Positions 43,107 to 51,300 of a DNA stretch of 64,000 bases are shown here, in pieces. The number at the start of each line of letters is the position of its first letter. The stretch's first letter is position 1. The stretch comes from Chloroflexota bacterium. Its GTDB lineage: Bacteria; Chloroflexota; Dehalococcoidia; Tepidiformales; Tepidiformaceae. Below the pieces are notes generated by a model. That model was not told the origin of the DNA. It saw nothing but the letters and a program-made list of their open reading frames with translations, and did not search any database. The stretch spans positions 124,001 to 188,000 of the forward strand of contig JACPOQ010000028.1 in the NCBI GenBank assembly GCA_016191435.1. Direction: 5' to 3'. The position numbers were made by a program, and so were the translations under genes.

Positions 43107-44258
43107 ATGCACGATGTCCTCGTCGCCGGCGGGAGTATTGCCGGCGCCGCGACTGCCATCCACCTCGCCCGGCGCGGCCGGCATGTGCTCCTCATCGAGC
43201 GGGCCCAGGAGCTGCGGCCGAAGGCGTGTGGCGAAGGCGTGCTCCCGGCGGGCGTCGCGGCACTGGCCGCCCTGGGGTTGTCACCGGAAACACTCACGCC
43301 CTCGGCCACGCTCCGAAGCGTGCGCTTCTGCGCGGGCGGGCGCGTCGCCGAGGCCCCGTTCTCCGTGCGCGGCCGCGCCGGCCTCGGCGTCCGCCGCGAT
43401 CTCCTCGATCCATCGCTGCTGGAGCGCGCCCGCGCCGAGGGCGTGGACGTGCGCACGGGTGTGACCGCGCGGCGCTTGCTGGTTGAATCCGGCAAGGTCG
43501 CGGCGATCGAAACCACCGGAGGCCCGCTGCCGGCCCGCGCCTTCGTGGCCGCGGACGGCCTGCATTCCCGCCTTCGCCGCCTCGCCGGCCTTGATGCCCG
43601 CGCTGTCGGCGATCGCTACGGCATCTCCGCCCACCTCCGCCTGCCCGCGCCCCCGGACGAGGCGGTGCAGGTGCATTTCCGCAGCGGCTACGAACTCTAT
43701 CTCACGCCCGTCGGCGGCGACTGCGCGAATGTGGCCATCCTGCTCCGGCGGCCGGCGATGCGCGACATTGCCGGGGATCCCGGGGCGGCGTTCGACCGCG
43801 CCATCGCGCGGGAGCCGTTGCTAGCTCGCGCCGAGCGTATCGATGGGCCACACGTCGCAGGGCCTTTCCCTCGGCAGGCCAGGCGCGCCTGGCGGGGGAA
43901 CCTCGTGCTCGCCGGCGACGCGGCCGGGTTTTTCGATGGCATCACCGGCGAGGGCATGTCCGCCGCCCTCGTTGGAGCGCGAATGTGCGCCGCGGCCATC
44001 GACGCCTACCTCCGCAACGATTCCTGTGCACCGCTCCGCGTCTATGACACGCGCCGGCGCGCCTTCGCCCGGAACTCCACGCTGTTCGCCCGCATGGCGT
44101 TGTTGCTGGCCCGGTCGCCGGCCGTCGCGGCGCACGTGGTGGGCAACCTCTCGCGCCGGCCCGCGACATTCGCCCGGCTTGTTGCGGTCAGCAATGGCGA
44201 GGTCGGGCTGCTCTCCCTCAGCCCGCGCGATGTCGTGGCAATGCTCACTGGCCGGTGA
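43107..44258 (+). CDS. FAD-dependent oxidoreductase (geranylgeranyl reductase/hydroxylase type)
   Basis: This 383-residue flavoprotein begins MHDVLVAGGSIAGAATAIHL with a GxGxxG-type dinucleotide fold. It has the FAD motifs KACGEGVLPAG (the family's AC[GA]EGV signature), VAADGLHSRLRRLAG and LVLAGDAAGFFDGITGEGMS. It resembles the aromatic-ring and polyketide hydroxylases as well as geranylgeranyl reductases. Its neighbours are a type III PKS and an ICMT-type methyltransferase, the same three functions as the srsA/srsB/srsC phenolic-lipid set, so it likely hydroxylates or oxidises the polyketide product. It converges with the methyltransferase, three bases apart. Confidence 0.85.
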   Translation: MHDVLVAGGSIAGAATAIHLARRGRHVLLIERAQELRPKACGEGVLPAGVAALAALGLSPETLTPSATLRSVRFCAGGRVAEAPFSVRGRAGLGVRRDLLDPSLLERARAEGVDVRTGVTARRLLVESGKVAAIETTGGPLPARAFVAADGLHSRLRRLAGLDARAVGDRYGISAHLRLPAPPDEAVQVHFRSGYELYLTPVGGDCANVAILLRRPAMRDIAGDPGAAFDRAIAREPLLARAERIDGPHVAGPFPRQARRAWRGNLVLAGDAAGFFDGITGEGMSAALVGARMCAAAIDAYLRNDSCAPLRVYDTRRRAFARNSTLFARMALLLARSPAVAAHVVGNLSRRPATFARLVAVSNGEVGLLSLSPRDVVAMLTGR

Positions 44259-44261
44259 CCC

Positions 44262-44798
44262 CTAAAACACGCCGGGGACGAACCGCGCCTTGCCGTCGAA
44301 GTGTTCGCGATAGCCGGGAAGCGGCCGCAACAGCTGTTCCTCCTCCGGGATGCGCAGCGCCAGCAAGAGCGCATTCGCCACCGTCGCGATGACAGCGAGC
44401 CGGCGCAGGCCGAACGCGAGTGGGAGCGCTGCCAGCTCTATCACCACCACGGTGTAGTTCGGGTGCCGCACGAACCTGTACGGCCCGCCCGTCTCCACCT
44501 CCATGCGCGCAGGGACCGCCGCGCGCGTGTTCCAGCGGCCGCGCAGCGTGCACAGCACCCACGCCCGCAGCGGTTGGGCGAGCAGCAGCAACGCAAGCCA
44601 GGGCCCGCGTGCCTTGCCGCCACGCACGAGCGTGCCCGCGATCACGAGCGCATGCAGCGCGACCATGAACGGGTACGTGCGGCGGCTCCACTCGCCCTCG
44701 TGCGCGGCGCCCGCGGCGGCAATGTTGCGCCGCGAGTACGCGAGTTCCAGTAGCCGGCCGCCGCCCATCGCGAGGCACACCGCAGCGCGCGTTAGCAC
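44262..44798 (-). CDS. Isoprenylcysteine carboxyl methyltransferase-family protein
   Basis: This 178-residue membrane methyltransferase-like protein has four or five helices. The SAM-binding motif of the family is seen as GGPYRFVRHPNYTVVVIELA and the C-terminal RIPEEEQLLRPLPGYREHF, where RHPNY and the EEE-x(2)L-x(6)Y pattern match ICMT. The N-terminal LLELAYSRRN is also typical. The start GTG 44798 overlaps the PKS stop at 44792; later starts GTG 44780 and ATG 44768 are possible. Its neighbourhood suggests it O-methylates the type III polyketide, as SrsB does (inference). Confidence 0.82.
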   Translation of the reverse strand: MLTRAAVCLAMGGGRLLELAYSRRNIAAAGAAHEGEWSRRTYPFMVALHALVIAGTLVRGGKARGPWLALLLLAQPLRAWVLCTLRGRWNTRAAVPARMEVETGGPYRFVRHPNYTVVVIELAALPLAFGLRRLAVIATVANALLLALRIPEEEQLLRPLPGYREHFDGKARFVPGVF

Positions 44799-45844
44799 TT
44801 CGCGCGTACCAGCATCAGCTCGATCGACACGCCTGGCCCGAAGGCGGCGATCACCGCGCGCCCGCCCGGTGCGGGCGCATCGCCGAGGTAGCGCCGCAGG
44901 ACGTCGAAGATGGCCGCCGAGGAGGTGTTCCCGAATTCGCGCATCGAATCCCACGACCAGCGCGTGGAACCCTCCGGAAGTGATAGCGCGCCCTCGGCGG
45001 CACGCAGGATGCGGGCGCCGCCCGGGTGGATAAGCCAGGCGCCGATATCCCGGACGGCGATGTTATTGCGCTCCAGCAGCAGTCCAGCGGCGCGCGCCAT
45101 CGCTGGCGCAATCAACGCGCTCAATTCGCGGGTGAGCAACGGGTAGAAGCCCCGGTCCGTGAGGGCGAACCCGAGCGCGTCGCGCGAGCCGGGCACGAGC
45201 ATCGAAAGCGCGTCCTCAATGTGCAATCCCGGGCCCTGCCCCGGCGCGATGAGGGCCGCGCCCGCGCCGTCACCGAAGATAAGCGCGGCGGTCACGTTGC
45301 CGTCATCGCCGCCGGCGTGGAAGGCGAGCGAGCAGACCTCCGCCGCGACGGTCAGCGCGGCGCTCACCGGCCGGCTGCGGACGTAATTGGCGGCCGCCAT
45401 CAGCCCGACGACTCCGCCGGCGCAGCCCGCTTCGGTGATGGGCAGCCGGGACGTGGTGCACGGCAACCCCAGCGCCTCCATCAGTTCCACGCCCCAGCCG
45501 GGCACCGAATAGCCCGTGCACGACGAGGTCACCAGCGCGTCCGGTGGCACGCCGTCCGCGATGGCACCACTTGCGGCCGCCAGCGCCAGCGCGGGCGCGT
45601 ACCGATGGTAGAGTGCGTTGCGGGCTGCGATCGTGCCGAGTGCGGCCAACTCTTCCGGCGGGAGGACGATAGCCCGCGACTCGATTGCGGTCTGGCGTGC
45701 GAGCGCGGCGACACGGCGCTCGTCGCTGGCCAGCACACCGACGTACCGTGCCGCCTCGTCCTGTCGCACGCGCAGCGGCGGATGCGCGACAGCGGCCCGC
45801 ACGATCCGGACGGGGACATCCACCGGGCGTTCCATTGCGGTCAC
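44792..45844 (-). CDS. Type III polyketide synthase (chalcone synthase-like)
   Basis: This 350-residue thiolase-fold enzyme has the catalytic triad of type III PKS: Cys141 (TEAGCAGGVVG), His273 (WLIHPGGARIL) and Asn306 (REFGNTSSA). The GFGPG-like C-terminal motif appears as AAFGPGVSIELML. Bacterial homologues extend fatty-acyl starters with malonyl-CoA to alkylresorcinols or alkylpyrones. Start ATG 45844, with ATG 45835 as alternative. It heads a two-gene unit with the methyltransferase; the oxidase is convergent on the other side. Confidence 0.93.
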   Translation of the reverse strand: MTAMERPVDVPVRIVRAAVAHPPLRVRQDEAARYVGVLASDERRVAALARQTAIESRAIVLPPEELAALGTIAARNALYHRYAPALALAAASGAIADGVPPDALVTSSCTGYSVPGWGVELMEALGLPCTTSRLPITEAGCAGGVVGLMAAANYVRSRPVSAALTVAAEVCSLAFHAGGDDGNVTAALIFGDGAGAALIAPGQGPGLHIEDALSMLVPGSRDALGFALTDRGFYPLLTRELSALIAPAMARAAGLLLERNNIAVRDIGAWLIHPGGARILRAAEGALSLPEGSTRWSWDSMREFGNTSSAAIFDVLRRYLGDAPAPGGRAVIAAFGPGVSIELMLVRAKC

Positions 45845-45987
45845 TCCCGTGCTCGCGGCCCGCTCCCATGGCGTGCGGGCGCGCTTGGATCCCTGAAGGG
45901 TACGCTAATCCTCACGCGAAGGTGGCGTGCGAGCCTACCGGTGAGCGCGGCGCCGGCAGGTCCATAACGATGTCATCCCGGCGGTCC

Positions 45988-46007
45988 TCCCGGCTGGACG
46001 GCCGGGA
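45988..46007. other. Stem-loop in divergent intergenic region
   Basis: TCCCGGC pairs with GCCGGGA over a 6-base loop (TGGACG), with flanking GTCC/GGAC able to extend it partially. It lies between the divergent type III PKS and SDR genes. It lacks a T-run, so it could be a leader element or just GC-rich sequence. Confidence 0.3.
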
Positions 46008-46101
46008 CAACTCGAACCTGTGTAGTCTGCAACGGCGCGAGCGAGCAAATCTCCGCGCGACGCCGTAGGATTCGGACGCAATCCCCATGGGAGGTTCGGA
46101 C

Positions 46102-47019
46102 ATGGCAATTTCACTCGCGGGCCAGGTAGCGCTCGTCACCGGCGGCGGGCGCGGCATTGGTCGCTCCGTTGCGCTCGATCTCGCACGCCACGGGGCGAAC
46201 GTGGTGGTCAACGACACCGGCGGCGGCCTCGATGGCCGCGGTACGGACCCCGGCGTCGCGGAGGCCGTGGTCCGCGAGATCACCGGCGCCGGCGGCGAGG
46301 CGCTCGTCAACACCGGCTCTGTCGTCAGCTACGAAGCGGCGTACGGCATGGTCAAGCAGGCCGTCGATGCCTGGGGCCGCCTCGATATCGTCGTGTCCAA
46401 CGCTGGCTTCCTGCGCGACCAGGCCTTCCACAACATGAAGGAAGATGACTGGCTGGACATCATCCAGACCCACCTCACGGGCGCCTACAACGTACTCCAC
46501 CACGCCTGGCCCGTGTTCCGCCAGCAGCGCTACGGGCGGGTCGTGCTCACGTCGTCCAACTCCGGCTTCGTCGGCAACTTCGGGCAAGCGAACTATGGCG
46601 CGGCGAAGGGCGGCCTCATCGGCCTCATGAACGTGCTCAAGCTCGAAGGCGTCAAGTACAACGTCAACGTCAACTGCCTGGGGCCCGGCGCCGCGACGCG
46701 CATGACCGAGAACCTGATGCCGCCCGAGCGGCTGGCGCGCATGAGCCCGGACTTCGTGGCGCCCGCGGTCACCTACCTCTGCAGCCCCGATTGCAGCAGC
46801 AGCGGATTCATCATCGAGGCCTCGGGTGGCGCATTTGGCCGCGCCGCCATCGTCCGCAACTCGCAGGTGCGCCTCGCGGACCCCACCGCCGACCAGGTCG
46901 CCGCGCATTGGGGCGAGATCACGGACCTGGAGAAAGCGGAACCATGGTGGAGCATCGGCCAGTCACTGAAGGACCACCTCGCCGGCGCGCAGGACAAGGG
47001 CATCGCCGCAACGACCTAA
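46102..47019 (+). CDS. SDR-family oxidoreductase (MFE-2/hydroxysteroid dehydrogenase-like)
   Basis: This 305-residue short-chain dehydrogenase has the nucleotide motif VTGGGRGIGRSVALDLARHG followed by VVNDTGGGLDGRG, which is characteristic of the multifunctional (3R)-hydroxyacyl-CoA dehydrogenase branch. The catalytic motif YGAAK lies in GQANYGAAKGGLIGL, with TSSNSGFVGNF giving the Ser. It begins MAISLAGQVALVTGG; ATG 46102 has GGGAGG seven bases before, while ATG 46087 would include that site. Acyl-CoA or steroid substrates are likely given the CoA-transferase next door. Its stop overlaps the convergent gene's stop. Confidence 0.88.
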   Translation: MAISLAGQVALVTGGGRGIGRSVALDLARHGANVVVNDTGGGLDGRGTDPGVAEAVVREITGAGGEALVNTGSVVSYEAAYGMVKQAVDAWGRLDIVVSNAGFLRDQAFHNMKEDDWLDIIQTHLTGAYNVLHHAWPVFRQQRYGRVVLTSSNSGFVGNFGQANYGAAKGGLIGLMNVLKLEGVKYNVNVNCLGPGAATRMTENLMPPERLARMSPDFVAPAVTYLCSPDCSSSGFIIEASGGAFGRAAIVRNSQVRLADPTADQVAAHWGEITDLEKAEPWWSIGQSLKDHLAGAQDKGIAATT

Positions 47020-48293
47020 GCTTCGGCCGCGCCGACGGCACCCGACTGGATGCACGCCTCGATGTCCGCCTCGGTGAGCCCGAGGCCGGCGAGCAGCACG
47101 CGCGTTTCGGAGCCGAACGGCGCCGTTGGCAGGCCCGGCCGGAAGCCATCGAGGCCGATGGACAGCGGTGGCGCCAGCACGCGCACGGGCCCGAGTGCCG
47201 GGTGCTCCATGTCGTGCAACAGCCCGTTCGCGAGTGGCTGCGGGTCGTTTAGCAGTTCGAACGGGAGGAACACCGCGGACGCCGGCGTCCCCGCTTCGTC
47301 GAAGATCGCCTGCCACTCCTTCGTCGTCTTCGTGGCGAGCAGCGCCTCGATTTCGATCTGCAGCGCGGCGTAGTGCGCTGCCAGTGCTTCGCGGTCGGCC
47401 ACGCGGTTCCCGAGCATGCTATCGGTGAGGCCGACCGCCTTCATGAACTTGCGTTGCAGACCGGGGCTCACGCAGGCCACGGCGATGGCGCCGTCGGCCG
47501 TCCCGAACGTGCGGTAGTAGATGCTGGTCATCGCGGATGTCCGCGAAGAAGGGTTCCGCGCCAGCTGCTCCGCGAAGGGCGTCCCGCTGGCTCGCGCGTC
47601 ACCCAGCCACGCGCGCAATTCGTCGTGCGCCGGCGCGTCGACGCTCTCCACCCGAACCATGAGGTTGTTCTGGAGCGTGAGCGCGGCCGAGAGCAGCGAG
47701 ACGTTCACTTCGCTCCCGGCGCCCGTCATGGTGCGCTGGAACAGCGCGGTCGCGATCCCGAACGAGAGTAAGAGCGCACACATGTAGTCCGCCAGGGGCG
47801 TGTCGGCCGAGGCGGGGAGCCCGTTTGCGAGGCGCCCCCCGGCCGCCATCAGCCCGCTCCGGGCAGCGACCACGAGGTCCATCCCCGCGAGGTGCGCGTC
47901 CGGACCTTTGCGCCCGAATGCGGTCACGTTCCCGACGATGAGCCGCGGGAAGCGGGCCGCGAGCGTGGCGTGGTCGAGCCCGAGCTCGGCGTCCAGGCCC
48001 GGGCGCATATTCAGAAGCAACACGTCCGCGCTCGCGAGCAGCCGCTCGAGGATGCCCGCGGCACGCTCATGGCGGAGGTCGAGCGGCAGGCTATGCTTGC
48101 CACGGTTACGCGCGAGAAAGTGGCGGCCCTCCCCGGGGACGAGCGGCGCCAGGTGGCGCGTGGGTTCGCCTTCGAGCGGCTCCACCTTGATCACGCGCGC
48201 GCCGCCGTCGGCCAGCAATTGGCCGCAATACGGCACGGCGACAAACTGACCCAGCTCGATGACCGTCACGCCTGAAAACGGTTGTTCGCCCAC
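47016..48293 (-). CDS. CaiB/BaiF-family CoA-transferase (class III)
   Basis: This 425-residue enzyme moves CoA between carboxylic acids through an aspartyl intermediate. It starts GVTVIELGQFVAVPYCGQLL and has ADGGARVIKVEPLEGEPTRH, NRGKHSLPLDL, RPGLDAELGLD and GMDLVVAARSGLM, in which the Asp is the conserved catalytic residue. The substrate is unknown. The stop codon (47016-47018) overlaps the TAA of the convergent SDR (47017-47019). It is transcribed away from the large membrane protein gene only 59 bp upstream. Confidence 0.92.
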   Translation of the reverse strand: MGEQPFSGVTVIELGQFVAVPYCGQLLADGGARVIKVEPLEGEPTRHLAPLVPGEGRHFLARNRGKHSLPLDLRHERAAGILERLLASADVLLLNMRPGLDAELGLDHATLAARFPRLIVGNVTAFGRKGPDAHLAGMDLVVAARSGLMAAGGRLANGLPASADTPLADYMCALLLSFGIATALFQRTMTGAGSEVNVSLLSAALTLQNNLMVRVESVDAPAHDELRAWLGDARASGTPFAEQLARNPSSRTSAMTSIYYRTFGTADGAIAVACVSPGLQRKFMKAVGLTDSMLGNRVADREALAAHYAALQIEIEALLATKTTKEWQAIFDEAGTPASAVFLPFELLNDPQPLANGLLHDMEHPALGPVRVLAPPLSIGLDGFRPGLPTAPFGSETRVLLAGLGLTEADIEACIQSGAVGAAEA

Positions 48294-48352
48294 GTATTCC
48301 CCCCGCGCGTTGCTCCGCCCGCCGGCCGCACGATACTACAGCCCGATGCCGG

Positions 48353-51300
48353 TTACGGGTTGGCCGTGACCTCATAGATGACGTTCTCACCCGAGCGGAA
48401 CACCTCGCGGAGCTGTGGCATCGCGGCGAACTTCGCCAGCGCCGCGGGCGTGGCGTAGATCCGTTCCTCTGTCCCTACGACGACGTACCGCACGTTGTAC
48501 TGTCGCAGGTAGGTCAGCGCGTAATCGGTGTTGGCGTCGCTATAGAAGCGCGTGGTGTCCGAACGCCGCTGCTGAATGAGCCCGGCATAGTCCATCCGGT
48601 AGGCGATTTCGTGCCAGTCCCAGCCGATGACGGCCGGCAACCCGGTGTTCCACGAAATCCGGCCCGTCCAGTGGTAGAGCGGCCCGATCGCTTCGGCGAT
48701 GACGGGGCTGCCCCGCACGTTCGCTCGGAGCCAGCGGATCAGCGGCTCGTCCTCCCCGAGCCGGATCGGCTGATCGTCGGCGGGGTCGGGCGTGCCCTTG
48801 TCTTCGTAGTAGACCGCTTGCTTCAGGTACGCCAGTCCATTGAGCGTGTTGGGTGTCTTCGCGAAGCGCGCCTCCTGGCGCGCCTCCGTACCAGAGTAGA
48901 GGTAGATGCTGGCGCCGAACAGGAGCACCCCGGCGGTGGCGGCCGTCGCCCAGGCGAACACACCTCGCCCGGGCCGTGACACAAACCGCCACCCGTCCGC
49001 TGCCCAAAGCGCCCGCGCGCAGTACCAGCCGGCGTAGGCGCTCCCCAGCGCGTACAGTTGCCACGCCTGCAGCGAAAACTTGAACACCGTGTTCATCCGC
49101 ACGATGTCGTTCTTGACCACGACCAGGTCCACACCGGCCGCGATCCCGATTGCCGCCGCGAGCATCGCCGTTGCCAGCAGCCTTGGCACGTCGCGTTCGC
49201 GCGCGCGCAGCTCCCACCACACGAGGTTGAACAGGAACACAAGCAGCACCGCGCTCAAGGCGACCACCGTGAACGTTTCCCGCAGGTTGGCCTGCTTGAG
49301 CGCCGCCGCGTCGTAGAAGCCGACGTCCGAGCGCCAAGTGAACGCCGTCAGTCCCGTGACGAAGATGGCAAGCGCCACCACTTCGAACGGCCCCGCGACG
49401 ATGGCGGCGATGGGGTTTCGACCCGGCTTTCCCCCGCGCGCCCTCATCTCCTCGAAGTAGCGGACCGCGATGAACGCGACCGTGAACGCGAGGAAGACGC
49501 CGAAATGCGCGAAGTACTGCTCGGGCTTCGTCGGCTCGGGGGAACGTGTCAGGCCACTCTGGAACACCTCGGTGTGCGCCGCGTAGGGCGCAAACGCGAC
49601 CGTTAGCACGCCGGCCACGAGCGCGACGTGCGCCACTCCGTCCCACCAGCGTCGTTGCCAGCGGCCCTGCGCGAGCAGCTGCCCGCAGCCAACCGCTGCG
49701 ACGGTCAACAGCGTCGCCGTCGGGAAGTCCCACGTATGTACCGTCCGCACGAGCCCCAGCCCGGCGCCCAGCCCGGCCGCCAGCGCCCACGTCTGGGCCC
49801 GGAGCCCCGCCGCCGCTGAGAGCACATACGCCACCGAAAGCGCGATCGCGACCCCGAAGAACGGCAGGCCCATCAGCTGCGGATGGAGGTCCGCGAACAG
49901 CGCCGACCAGTACGGGAACTCGGTGATATCGAACTGCCCGATGTGCACGCGGCTGCTTCGCCACCAATCGAACGGTGCCAGGCCCGCCCCGTGGAACAAC
50001 CACTGCCATATGCCTCCCACGGCTCCCACCGCACCTCCGACGAATGGCGTGCCGCTGGCCAGGGTCCACTGGTTCACGCCCTGGAAGCGTTGAATCGCCT
50101 GATGCGCGCCATCGAGGTTGCCGATGAAAATCAACAGCACCGCCCCGAACACGCCCGCGATGATCGCCGGCCGCAAATAGCTGCGCGGACGCGGCTCTCC
50201 CTCACGGAGACGTCGAAGCGAGCCCGATGCGGCGACGAGATTGTGGACGGTCGACATCGCCGTTACCGCCGCCAGCGCGGCGAACGTCGGCACGCCGAGG
50301 TTGAACCCCACCTCCGGCACGATCTTGAGGGCGCGCATCGGCACCGCAAGGAAGAACCAGCCCATGTAGTAGTAGTTCATCGTCCCGCCGGCGAACCAGG
50401 GGTCGTACGGCGGGAGGATGGACGATTTCGCAACCGCCGTCAGGTAGGCGAGCTCGACCGGCTTCTCGCCGCCCTGCGGGCTGTACCAGAGGTCCGGGTT
50501 CGCGTAGCGCAGCGCCAGGAAGAACGCGAACGCGGCGAGAAAGACCACCTCCATCGCGAGCCACGATGGCCAGCGCTCGCGGAGGTCCGCGATCAGCGCC
50601 CGGCGACGGATGTACCCCACCGCCGCCCCCACGCCCACCGCTGTCCCGTACACCGCCCACACCACGCCGCCGGAGAAGTGGACGGCGTTCCATGCCACCA
50701 GCAGCCACGTGCCCAGTGCAACCACGACCAGTCCGGCGAGCTTCGAGAGCCCATAGCCCCGGTCGGGCAGTCCACGCAGCAGCCACGTGAGCCAGGGCAG
50801 TGACGCGAAGGCCGCCACTTCGAGCCAGAGCAGCCACCACACCCACGGCACGCGCCATGAGGCGCTGCCCACGTCGAACACGTCCGCGAACGTGCCGCCG
50901 CCCTGCTGCGTGGCCGCCGCGGCCGCCGTCTCCTGGAGGCCGTTCGTGCGCCCCTGCTTCGGCAGCAGGTTCACGGCTCGCTCCGGGTGCGCGGCATTCA
51001 GCAGCGCCAGGGCCTGCACAGGGTCCCAACGTGCACTCTTCTTGTAGATCCGCACCTCCGGGTGGTCGTACACGGTGAACGACTCCTCCGCGCTTGAGTC
51101 GTCGACGGAGAGCCCGAGGAACGATGGCTGCACCTTGAAGTCCGCCACCAGGTCGAAGCCCAGCTCGCCGGAGTCGAGCAGCTCGTAGTAGCGGATGGTG
51201 GCGGGATACTCGCGTTCCAGCCGCGGCACCGAGCTGCGCACACGGTTCGAACTGATGGCGACATAATCGGCGCCGTTCAAGCCCACCGTCGGGTCCTTCC

